Below are positions 12,957 through 22,599 of a stretch of DNA of 64,000 bases, in pieces; position 1 is the first letter of the stretch; each line of letters starts with the position of its first letter. The stretch lies in contig NC_066509.1 in assembly GCF_024679095.1 (NCBI RefSeq), forward strand, positions 19,746,825-19,810,824, in the 5' to 3' direction. The notes beneath the pieces were generated by a model. It ran no database searches. It saw nothing but the letters and a program-made list of their open reading frames with translations, and was not told where the DNA came from. A program made the position numbers and the translations under genes. This DNA comes from Eriocheir sinensis (Eukaryota; Arthropoda; Malacostraca; Decapoda; Varunidae).

Positions 12957-13184
12957 CCAGTCTCCAATAACAACTTAAGCCCGATCACGCTACCAGGGAT
13001 ATTGGAGACTGGTGTTCGGGGATAAACAAGGGAAAAAGAAAATATACATTTATTTAAAATTAAATGAAAGTAATTGCCTTACGCAATATTCTATGCTCAG
13101 ACGATCATAACACTGGCATCTTCAGCAATGGATGCAACATATGACAAACGACATGTCTTAAACATAATACTACAACATGTGCTT
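12784..13184. repeat. near-perfect 186-bp inverted repeat with 30-bp spacer
   Basis: The left arm (12784-12969) and right arm (13000-13184) are reverse complements with very few differences, one of them an A/C change near the ATTTTATTTTTCCC block. The spacer is about 30 bp. The inner end of the left arm includes the proposed LTR terminus (CCCCGAACA). The transcript could form a long hairpin. Confidence 0.88.
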
Positions 13185-13349
13185 ACAGTGCTTTTGTTTA
13201 ATTTACTCTGACGAGAAAACGCCTCTTATTTTCATTAAGCTTTGCTCGTTTTAAGTGGCGGAAATAATAGTGACGATTTAATTATATAATTAATGGTTCT
13301 TCCGGAGGACATGAACTTTGACGATATGGTAATGGAAACTCTGGCCAAC

Positions 13350-13640
13350 CACTGTTGTTCTGTAGTGCAATGGGTAGCACACGCGACTCAACCGAGAATT
13401 CATGAGATCCTTCCCGGGCGGAGTAGAGAGGGATGGGCAGTCTCTCTCCACCCGCGCCGCGATCCACTCATCAGTGAGAGGGTGTCAGGTGACAGGCAGC
13501 GGCAGCGTCCCGCCTCCCAGGTTTGTTTGTTTTAGGATTGTTACCCCAGGATGGAGGGGAACACGGGGCTCTACGTCTCACAGGGTGGTGGTGTGCCGGG
13601 GCGGGCATGCAGCCATAGAGTGACTTTATTAAGGCCTAAC
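13350..13640 (+). repeat. possible tRNA-derived SINE
   Basis: GTAGTGCAATGGGTAGCAC at about 13361-13380 resembles a Pol III A box. A degenerate B-box-like stretch (GAATTCATGAGATCC) follows about 20 bp later, then a GC-rich body and an A-rich region with a poly-A run at 13727-13740. I see no target-site duplication, and ORFs across it look incidental. Confidence 0.35.
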
Positions 13641-13889
13641 CCGCGTCCCCCAGGTAGGAAGTGTAGAGTATGATCAAGAAAAAATGTGAAATACTAAGAA
13701 AAGTGTGAGCTATGGATAAAAAGTCAAAAAAAAAAAAAAACATATGGACAATAGTGTGAAGTATTAAGATAAATGTGTGAAGTAAGATAATCAGAGGAAG
13801 AGGAGGCCAGGGTAGGTACCTCCCTCAGTTAACTACTACAAATAATAAATAAATAAATATGCACACTTGCAGTGGAAAAAACGGAAAAT

Positions 13890-14150
13890 GAGCAGGGAGT
13901 AACCTTTAATATAATAAGATGAAGGCTATAACGAACAGGGAGTAACCTTTAATATAATAAGATGAAGGCTATAACGAACAGGGAGTAACCTTTAATATAA
14001 TAAGATGAAGGCTATATCGAACAAGGGAGTAACCTTTAATATAATAAGATGAAAGGTATAACGAACAGGGAGTAACCTTTAATATAATAAGATGAAGGCT
14101 ATAACGAACAAGGGAGTAACCTTAAAAATAATGAAAAGAAGGCTATAATC
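13890..14150 (+). repeat. tandem repeat, about 43-44 bp unit, six copies
   Basis: The unit contains GGGAGTAACC, TTTAATATAATAAGATGA and AGGCTATAACGAACA. About six copies are nearly identical; the last (from 14110) is more divergent. It sits in the provirus where gag would be expected, and no gag domain is recognisable nearby. Confidence 0.9.
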
Positions 14151-14179
14151 AACATAACTCAAGAGTAACTTTGGTAGGC

Positions 14180-14475
14180 AGATCCCAATACTCATGATAA
14201 CACATATGCAAGAGTGGCAGCACTCCTAGAAACAGGAGCGTGTGTGAGTTTTTAACGGATGAATTTATTAAAGAATTAGGGCTCGCAGTAAATGAATGTG
14301 AAGCGAAACCCGTGAATATTGTCTCAGTGCAAAGATACCATATTGAAAATGACGGTAAAAGACAAGTTAATATGGAAGAAAAAAGTAGTTTCCAAGACTT
14401 ATTGATACACGCGATGTAGATTTGCCGACTCATATTGTGTTGAGTACTGATTTGTCGTGTAGCACGAGGTTATTT
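14180..14475 (+). pseudogene. gypsy protease remnant
   Basis: Plus-strand translation gives ARVAALLETGACVSF, then, after a one-base frame change near 14250, LTDEFIKELGLAVNECEAK. The retropepsin D-T/S-G motif appears as ETGA, with Glu for the catalytic Asp. It lies directly upstream of the linker and RT of the same element. Identification depends on context plus the modified motif. Confidence 0.55.
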
Positions 14476-15226
14476 TGAAAACATTGCAACTAAATGAGGA
14501 ACAAAAGAACGAAGCTGAAAACTGATAATAGAAGGGAAAACCATACCAATACAACCCATTATGCCAGGAAAAATATGTCTTATATCTAGAGGTGAAGGAT
14601 CTTAGCTAAATGTAGATGGAAATGAAGAATGTCTCACTGAAAATAAGGCCGTACGTTGCCAAGCAGCTGAACCTTTGCAACTGCTTGCATTTGTTGCAGG
14701 TTACATAACGCTAGTGACGCAACTACAGGCAAATGAAGCTTTATTTGAGCCTTGTGTTAATACTCCTCAGGCTAGAGTCTTGTGCTCAGGGATAGTTAAG
14801 TTAACCCTTCATCTGACAATCTAATTTTTTATGTTACTGTTCCTTATTTGAATATTGAATGTGAGTGTAAAGATAGATGATAATACAACGTTAGGATTTG
14901 TGAAGCCTGTCACTCATGAGCTATACGCTGGTCTGCCACAAGTATCTAGTGTACAGACCGCTGACACAGTTAAGACAGACTTGAAGCCCGCAGAGCTTTA
15001 AGTATGGAAGAAAAGCCTCTATCAAATTGTTGACGCTAAATTCCCAAGTGAAGAGAGAGCTAGAATCAGGTTTAAAGTTCTTAATAGATAAATATATAAC
15101 TGTTTTCCACAGAACAAGAACCATTAACAGTAACGCCCTATTTTTTAAGCACCATCAAGCAAAACTCTGATGAAGTAGTGCACATGCGTCCATATAACAT
15201 TCACATCAGTTATCATGACAGAGTAA

Positions 15227-15757
15227 ATGAACAACTTTTTATCGCTCCAGCAACAGGGTGTGATTTGCCCTTCGCGATCACCCTATAATGCGCCACTTAT
15301 CCCAGTGCCAAAAAAAGATGGAGTACTACGACTTTGTCTGGACTTCCGGGTACTTAATAAAACACTACGGGACGACCGGTACCCACTCCCTAATATAACT
15401 ACCATACTCAATCAATTGGGAGATAGTAAGTTTTTTTCATGCCTAGACTTGAAACAGGGTTACCGTCAAATCCCCCAAGATGAAATCAGCAGAGAGAAGA
15501 CGCCATTTTCTTATCCAGCAGGACATTGGGAATTTACTTCCCTCCCCTTTGGCCTTAAAACAGCCCCGTCCTGCTTCAAGAAAATAATAAACACTGTCCT
15601 TACAGGACTATTAAGTAACAAGGTTCAGGTGTACCTTGGTGACATAATTATCCTGGGCGATATATTTTCTAATCACGCAGATAACTTAGAACAAATTCTG
15701 GATCGCTTAAAGGAAGCCAAACTGACTCTTAAGATGGAGAAGTGTAACTTTTTTTAA
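15227..15757 (+). pseudogene. gypsy reverse transcriptase domain
   Basis: A 176-residue open segment with RT blocks in order: SRSPYNAPLIPVPKKDG, RLCLDFRVLNK, PLPNI, FFSCLDLKQGYRQI (motif A, catalytic Asp present), FTSLPFGLKTAPSCF (motif B) and YLGDIII (motif C, normally YLDD or YVDD). In motif C the first catalytic Asp reads Gly, which by family knowledge should abolish polymerase activity. The segment ends at a frame change near 15757. The RT connection region continues in another frame. Confidence 0.92.
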
Positions 15758-16485
15758 GGACAAAGTAGATTACCTGGGCCATGCCATCAGCCCAGAGGGA
15801 ATAAGACCTTAATCTAGCAAGCTGGAGGCCATACAAAACATCCCGGCCCCTCAAACTGTTCATGATTTACAGTCATTTCTTGGATTGACTAATTATTATC
15901 GCAAATTTATTGCAAATTATTCACAAATTGTTGCTCCTTTTCTAAAGATTTACAAAGGGAAGAAAGGTACACACACACACAAAAAATAAATAAATAAATA
16001 AATAAATAACACTCCACTCATATGGACGGATGAAACAAAAATTGCGTTCTCAACCCTTAAGGATATAATGCTTGGTACAGTCACTCTACGCGTCCTACTA
16101 CAATACTGGTGGAGTATTGCAACAACAGGATAATGATGATAAACTAAGACCTGTATCTTTTTTTATGAGAAATTGAATACGGCAGAACAGCGGTACAGTA
16201 TGGTTGAACGAGAGGCTTTAACTGTAATTTATGGGTTACACGTAAGCCGCCCATTAATACTGGGTTACCCTGTTGAGATCCACACGGATCACAGACTGTT
16301 AGTATGGTTGTTACAGATAGCTAGTCCCAACGGCAAGATAGCTTGATGGCAGACTCTCATGAGTGAGTATGATTTCACAATCAATCATTTGCCTGGCAAG
16401 GAATATTTAGTAGCAGATTTTTTTTTATCAAGGATGAAGGCTCAACAGGACACTGAGATTGAATTAGAAGGACACGCGCGATAAT
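15758..16485 (+). pseudogene. gypsy RT connection and RNase H region
   Basis: Interrupted frames encode KVDYLGHAISPEGI, LQSFLGLTNYYRKFIANYS, TPLIWTDETKIAFSTL, then SMVEREALTVIYGLHVS, VEIHTDHRLLVWLL and INHLPGKEYLVADF. These are typical thumb/connection and RNase H blocks of Ty3/gypsy pol. A short (CA)n/(AAAT)n stretch at 15970-16008 splits it, and several stops are present. Confidence 0.88.
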
Positions 16486-16769
16486 GTTTGTGGATGGGGA
16501 ACAACAAAAACCGTGGAACACGTGGATAATGAGGGGCAAGGTATTGCACTAGTGTAGAAAAAGAAACAGGCGCCGAAAGATAAGAAAAGAAAATATATGA
16601 TATGTATAGACCTGAATAGTGAGTGTATTGGCCACACACTTGACTGGAGTATTCAGGAGATTAGTGAGCTGCATGTTGAGCAGCCAGCATATAAGTATGC
16701 TAAAAGAAGGAAGCCCCATGAATGAAAATTGAGCAAAGACTCAGAGAAAAAAGGCATACTGTGAGATGC

Positions 16770-16935
16770 CGCCCCTGTTAGAGGTACAGGTGGAAAATGT
16801 GTTATATTGTGTTGAAGATGGGCATAATATGAGATGCCGCCCCTGTTAGAGGTACAGGTGGAAAATGTGTCATATTGTGTTGAAGATGGGCATAATGTGA
16901 GATGCCGCCCCTGTCAGAGTTACAGGTGGAAATAA
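16770..16935 (+). repeat. tandem repeat, about 66-bp unit
   Basis: The block GAGATGCCGCCCCTGTTAGA followed by GGTACAGGTGGAAAATGTGT and TTGTGTTGAAGATGGGCATAAT occurs almost twice, with a third partial copy to about 16935. It lies between RNase H and the integrase zinc-binding region. Confidence 0.8.
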
Positions 16936-16939
16936 ATGA

Positions 16940-17660
16940 TGTGTTTTAGTGAATCCGTACGTAGAAGCCATTAAGGTGGTGATTCTACCCCCCAAGTATT
17001 TCCAAGGCGATAACTCTGGCTCATTCGTCGCCACTGCAGGGCACGGAGGAACCAAAGTTACGTTATGTCGGTGTAGAAAGTTCGCTTTCTGGCCTGGAAT
17101 GAAACGGGATGTAGAAAATTATGTAAGGAAGTGCGTCATGGTAGTCGTTTTAAAAGTGAGTTGGGAACTTGCACCCTGCTCCTTGGCGGCAGTATCCAGA
17201 CGTCACCGCTCCTTTTGGAAGAATATATTATGAACCTTGTGGGTCCCATGGGTGTATCGGACAATGGGGTTCGATACGTAATGCCCATAGTTGATGTTTT
17301 TAAAAGGTATTTGATTACAGTACCCTTACGGAGTAAGGAAGCCCGCGAAATGGCAAGGGCGTTGTACGTGGATGTTGTTTGTGTACACGGTGTTCCTCAG
17401 ACAGTTGTTACAGGTCAAGGTTCAGAGTTCGTTAATTCCGTTATGCAGGAGATAAATTAGAAGCTACCTGTACGACACGCGAATAACGGCTTACCATACA
17501 AATGGAAATGGAATAATAAAGCGCGCAAATTATACTGTTGTTAACATTTTGAGGTGAATGTTCTAAGAAATGTGTCCGTTGCAGTCACCCTGGCCTATAA
17601 TGCTGCGTATTATCGCACCATAAAGGAGTCCCCTTTTTATCGAGAGAGACAGAGAGAGAT
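16940..17660 (+). pseudogene. gypsy integrase: zinc-binding and catalytic core
   Basis: Two frames (16949-17233 and 17131-17460) encode a zinc-binding region (GHGGTKVTLCRCRKFAFWPG, YVRKC) and a core with VGPMGVSDNGVRYVMPIVDVF, the first-Asp region. These are followed by HGVPQTVVTGQGSEFVNS, where the second catalytic Asp of the usual TDQG is Gly. After a stop at 17458-17460, weaker similarity (TLAYNAAYYRTIKESPFY) continues to about 17650. The core is degenerate and inactive. Confidence 0.85.
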
Positions 17661-17677
17661 TTTTTAGAGATCCTCAT

Positions 17678-18088
17678 ATGCCCTACACCATGTTACAAAA
17701 AAAAAAAAATCCCCAGCAGCCCTGGTATGATATTTACTCCTATAAAGAGGAAATAACTGCAATTGCAAGAAAAGTTTATGGTATTTACTCCTATAAAGAG
17801 GAAATGGCTGCAATTGCAAATACAGTTAATGATATTTACTCCTATAAAGAGGAAATGGCTGCAATTGCAAGGAAAGTTTGTGATATTGACTCCTATAAAG
17901 AGGAAATGGCTGCAATTGCAAGGAAAGTTTATGATATTGACTCCTATGAAAAGGAAATGGCTGTAATTGCAAAGAAAGTTTATGATAGATGCCAGGTTTA
18001 CATTGAAGAAAGTAGAGAAGAAATGGAAAATATTACAAAGTTACAAAAATCAAAACTATCAACGTTGGCGACAGAGTGGCTGGAGTAG
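17678..18088 (+). pseudogene. integrase C-terminal linker with five 51-bp repeats
   Basis: A 136-residue open frame. After PYTMLQ come five consecutive 17-residue units of the form YDIYSYKEEMAAIARKV (17726-17980), then YDRCQVYIEESREEME. The flanking sequence is the normal integrase region between core and GPY/F domain, so the repeats are an in-frame expansion of one original unit. The units are helical-looking and charged. The frame is cut near 18088 by a LINE insertion, and the GPY/F region resumes at about 21960. Confidence 0.8.
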
Positions 18089-18440
18089 GTAGGAAGACAC
18101 CTACCGAACAGGCGCAAGCCACTCCCGGTGAGGTATATATGGGAGGTGAGAAGGGAGCTGAAGCCCTCCAAAGACCCTTCCCATGTCCTCACTAACCGTT
18201 TCCCTATTGTCTCACCAACACCGGAGAGTAGTTCAGCATGCTCTCTAAAGACAGATCCTCTCTTTATCCACACCACACTACATTCACACAACATATACAC
18301 CTTTTCCCAAAATTAAAATTTCAAAATGGCGCACATACACCAAGCCTCGGAGTCCCCGCCTGGGGGGGGGACCACAAATTCCCCAGGAGGACTCCCCTTC
18401 TGGCTGCCAACCTGAGAGGTGTCTTGATACCTCCTCGAAC

Positions 18441-20160
18441 CTCTGTCTTTTCAATTTCTGCAACATTCGCGGTCTTCGCTCTAATTTTCATTCTGTGGAA
18501 CATCATCTCTCCTCCTCTACCCCTCACCTTCTCTTCCTTACCGAAACACAGGTTTCTGAGGCTACTGACAGCAATCTCTACTCTGTTCCCTCCTACTATC
18601 TCTATCCTAAATTTCAATCCAAAGCTGGATGTTGCGCCTACGTGCGCAACGACATCACTTGCTCTTGTGCCCACGACCTTGACTCTTCTGAATTTTCCAC
18701 CATCTGGTTAAGACTTCACTGTCATTCTATTACTAAATACATCTGTGCTGTTTATCTCTCACCTAACTCTACCAACTATGTAAAATTCTTTGACTATTTG
18801 AATTCTAAAGTGGAGCACATCTTGACTCACTCTCCCTTCGCTGAAATCTCCATCCTAGGAGATTTCAATGTTCACCACCAGCTTTGGCTTTCATCCTCTT
18901 TCACTGACCATCCTGGTGAACAAGCCTACAACTTTGCTATCCTCAACGACCTAGAGCAGTTGGTCCAGCACCCTACACGTATTCCCGACCGTCTTGGAGA
19001 TCGGCCCAACATTCTAGACCTCTTCCTTACCTCAAACCCTTCTGCTTATTCTGTCAAACTGTTCTCTCCGTTGGGCTCCTCCGATCACAATCTTATTTCT
19101 GCATCCTGTCCTATCGCTCCTGTGCACCCTCTGGACCCACCGAAGAGGCGATGCTTCTGGCATTTTACTTCAGCTCGGTGGGACGACCTGAGGATGTACT
19201 TTTCCGATTTCCCGTGGAATGATTATTGCTTCCAGGATAGAGACCCCTCTGTGTGTGCTCAGCGCATCACAGAGGTGATTGTCTGGAATGGAGGCATACA
19301 TTCCTCGTTCTTTCTCTACTCCTCACGCTAAAAAGCCTTGGTTTAATCACGCTTGTTCTCGTGCTGTCAATGATAGAGAGGTAGCTCACAAAAGGTATCA
19401 GAGCCTTCAAACTAATGCTAATTATGAACTTTACACTTCTGCCCGAAATCGTGCCAAATCTATTCTCCGATTAACCAAAAATTCTTTCATTAATAGAAAA
19501 TGTCAAAACCTTGCTTTCTCTAACTCTTCCCGTGACTTCTGGCATCTAGCCAAAAACATCTCCACCAACTTCACTTCTTCATCTTTCCTCCACTCTCAGT
19601 CCTGACGGCAACACTGCCGTCTCATCTATCTCTAAGGCTGAACTCTTCTCTCAAACTTTTTCTAAAAACTTCACTCTGGACGATTCTGGGCATATTCCTC
19701 CTACTCATCCCCCCTGTGACTCCTTTATGTCTGTTATAAAGATTCTTCAAAATGATGTTTTCTATGCCCTCTCTGGCCTCAATCCTCAGAAGGCTTATGG
19801 ACCTGATGGAGTGCCTCCTATTGTCCTTAAAAACTGTGCCTCCGTGCTGTCACCCTGCCTGGTCAAACTCTTTCGCCTCTGCCTGTCAACATCTACCTTC
19901 CTTCTTGCTGGAAGTATGCCTTCATACAGCCTGTACCTAAGAAGGGTGACCGCCCAATCCCTCAAACTACCGTCCTATTGCTTTACTTTCTTGTTTATCT
20001 AAAGCTTTTGAATCAATCCTTAACCGGAAGATTCAAAAGCACCTTTCCACTTCTGACCTTCTATCTGATCGCCAGTATGGGTTCCGCAAGGGGCGTTCTA
20101 CTGGTGATATCCTAGCCTTCTTAACTGACTCTTGGTCATCCTCTCTTAGCCGTTTCGGTG
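18441..20160 (+). pseudogene. LINE ORF2 endonuclease and linker
   Basis: The endonuclease (APE-type) starts near 18441 with [10 protein letters not shown]. It continues with [10 protein letters not shown] (metal-binding Glu), [12 protein letters not shown] (GDFN) and GSSDHNLIS (SDH) in a frame ending at 19331. After a frame change, KPWFNHACSRAVNDREVAHKRY (19320-19605) is the usual linker. A third frame (about 19727-20002) carries NPQKAYGPDGVPPIVLK, the start of RT. At least three frameshifts inactivate it. It is clearly an APE-class non-LTR element; the exact clade is not assigned. Confidence 0.88.
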
Positions 20161-21498
20161 AAACTTTTGCTATTGCGCTGGACATATCAAAAGCTTTTGA
20201 TAGGGTCTGGCACAAATCTTTGCTTTCTAAACTACCCTCCTACGGTTTCTATCCTTCTCTGTACCTTTATCTCCAGTTTCCTTTCTGACCGTTCTATTTC
20301 TGCCGTGGTAGACGGTCACTGTTCTTCCCCTAAATCTATTAACAGTGGTGTCCCACAGGGTTCTGTCCTATCTCCCACTCTTTTTCTGTTGTTCATTGAT
20401 GATCTTCTTTCCAAAACGAACTGTCCTATCCATTCCTACGCCGATGATTCCACTCTGCATTATTCAACTTCTTTTAATAGAAGACCCACCCTTCAGGAAC
20501 TTAACGACTCAAGGCTGGAGGCTGCAGAACGCTTAGCCTCAGACCTTACTATTATTTCCGATTGGGGCAAGAAGAACCTGGTGTCCTTCAACGCCTCAAA
20601 AACACAGTTTATCCACCTATCCACTCGACACAATCTTCCAAACAACTATCCCCTATTCTTTGACAACACCCAGCTATCACCTTCCTCAACACTAAACATC
20701 CTCGGTCTATCCTTAACTCAAAATCTCAACTGGAAACTTCATATCTCATCTCTTACTAAATCAGCTTCCTCGAGGCTGGGCGTTCTGTACCGTCTCCGCC
20801 AGTTCTTCTCCCCTGCACAGTTGTTGTCCATATACAGGGGCCTTGTCCGCCCTCGTATGGAGTATGCATCTCATGTGTGGGGGGGCTCCACTCACACAGC
20901 TCTTCTGGAAAGCGTGGAGGCTAAGGCTCTTCGTCTCATCAGCTCTCCTCCTCATACTGATAGTCTTCTACCTCTTAAATTCCGCCGCAATGTTGCCTCT
21001 CTTTCTATCTTCTATCGATATTTCCACGCTGACTGCTCTTCTGAACTTGCTAACTGCATGCCTCCCCTCCCGCGGCCCCGCTGCACTCGACTTTCTACTC
21101 ATGCTCATCCCTATACTGTCCAAACCCCTTATGCAAGAGTTAACCAGCATCTTCACTCTTTCATCCCTCACGCTGGTAAACTCTGGAACAATCTTCCTTC
21201 ATCTGTATTTCCTCCTGCCTACGACTTGAACTCTTTCAAGAGAAGGGTATCAGGACACCTTGACTATGCGGTTCAGTTCTGGTCACCCTACTATAGAATG
21301 GATATTAAAATGTTAGAATCGGTGCAGAGGAGGATGACTAAGATGATTCAGGGGTTGAGAAACTTGCCATACGAGGAAAGACTCAAACAGTTAAACTTGC
21401 ATTCTCTAGAAAGGCGAAGGGTGCGTGGAGACATGATCGAGGTTTATAAATGGATGAAGGGCTTTAATAAGGGAGACATTCATAAGGTTTTTTGGTAA
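20158..21498 (+). pseudogene. LINE RT fused in frame to a nested CR1-like tail
   Basis: A 446-residue frame. The first ~37 codons are out of frame with the true RT (ALDISKAFDRVWHK is in the next frame). From about 20270 the frame carries [19 protein letters not shown] (motif B) and HSYADDSTLHYS (motif C, YADD intact). The C-terminal LINE region then runs to FKRRVSGHL near 21256. From 21257 the sequence changes to DYAVQFWSPYY, MTKMIQGLRNLPYEERLKQLNLHSLERRRVRGD, which belongs to a different, CR1/L2-like LINE. The fusion is a product of nested insertion, not a single gene. Confidence 0.85.
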
Positions 21499-21794
21499 GA
21501 GAACCGGGTAGGACACGAAGTAACGGGTTTAAACTGGATAAATTCAGCTTCAACAGGGACATAGGCAAAAATTGGTTTACTAACAGGGTGGTGGATGAGT
21601 GGAATAGGCTTAGCAGTCATGTGGTGAGTGCCAATACAATTGTCACATTCAAAAATAGACTAGATAAATTCATGGACAGCGATATTAGGTGGGGTTAGAT
21701 GCACGGGAGCTTAGGGTCAAAGGAGCTGCCTCGTACAGGCCTACCGGCCTCTTGCAGACTCCTGCGTTCTTATGTTCTTATGTTCTTATGTTCT
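21257..21794 (+). mobile_element. nested CR1/L2-like LINE fragment (family B)
   Basis: This 5'-truncated insertion starts at YAVQFWSPYY. It continues, after a frame change near 21495, with NWFTNRVVDEWNRLSSHVV and FKNRLDKFMD (stop about 21698). The 3' UTR ends with the hairpin AGGCC-TACC-GGCCT (21737-21750) and three to four copies of TTCTTATG. Host LINE sequence interrupted at GGACACCT resumes at CTCCTCCCG right after the octamers, giving precise borders. Confidence 0.88.
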
Positions 21795-21954
21795 CTCCTC
21801 CCGTATTTGATCTTCCTTTCGGCCACCTCTTTTGTTTCTTTTTTAGGAGCAGCGAGTAGCGGGCATTTCTTTTATTATTGTTTTCTTTTTTTTTTTGTGC
21901 CCTTGAGCTGCCTCCTTTGTTGTAAAAAAAAAAAAAAAAACATACACCAAAAAG

Positions 21955-22520
21955 AAAAGAAAAACTTGCAACCTATTTTTGATGGACCCTACAGGGTAAT
22001 AGAGAAGATCAGTGATATAGTGGTAAAAATTAGGAACCTCAGCACTAGTTAAGTTTCAACGGTTCCCACAGATATAATAAAAGTCCTTCATGAAGATTGC
22101 ATCGATGTGCAGCAATGTCCAACGATTAGGCGAGCATACCCTTTAAATCCAGGGACAGACACTGATCTATTCTTTGCATTGCTCATCCCTGAAATCGCTG
22201 AGAAAAATTCTACCGAAAATGATAACTCGTAGCGGAGAGGTGACTGCTACTCATGACACATTAAATAATGTTCGTTCTACACCAGCAATAAACAGCTGAT
22301 GCACAGGCCCTACCTTCTCAGGTTACTCTCAAAGTTTCAGAGCCACCTCGGCATAGATAAAGCCTTCGCTCTTCCACGGTACAAGAATTGCCTAATATAG
22401 TGTCAAAGCCAATGCGATATAAAACAGGAATAATGTATAAGGATGGAAATGCAATGATTAAGCGGAAATATGACGAAATATACGACAGATTGATTTGACT
22501 CTTTCGGTGTACGACTCAAT
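21955..22520 (+). pseudogene. gypsy integrase GPY/F domain and pol end
   Basis: Reading KLQPIFDGPYRVIEKISD, then VVKIRNLSTS with a stop at 22050-22052. The GPYRV block is the hallmark of the integrase C-terminal GPY/F domain and is the continuation of the segment ending at 18088. Downstream short pieces (VLHEDCIDVQQCPTIRRA; MRYKTGIMYKDGNAM) may belong to the pol end or the start of the next ORF. All are interrupted by stops. Confidence 0.8.
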
Positions 22521-22599
22521 AACACAACAGGAGTCCCCAGCACGTGCTGGTCAAAGTTTCACACCAACATACTATCTATATTTTAGTCCTCACAGACAG

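Larger units (their letters stand above)
18090..21940 (+). mobile_element. poly-A LINE inserted in gypsy integrase
   Basis: The insertion lies between the integrase linker (ending about 18088) and its GPY/F domain (from about 21960). It carries a 5' leader, an ORF2-type endonuclease and RT, a short 3' UTR and a terminal A run (21925-21940). Because both gypsy flanks belong to one reading region, the boundaries are supported to within some tens of bases. A CR1-like fragment (21257-21794) is nested near its 3' end. Confidence 0.85.

Noticed and set aside
13350..13420. A functional tRNA gene
   Set aside because: The A-box-like motif is present, but the B box is degenerate and no cloverleaf can be drawn. 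A SINE head is more likely.
17678..18088. A novel repeat protein gene
   Set aside because: The flanking residues and the resumption of GPY/F at 21960 show it is the gypsy integrase linker with an internal tandem expansion.
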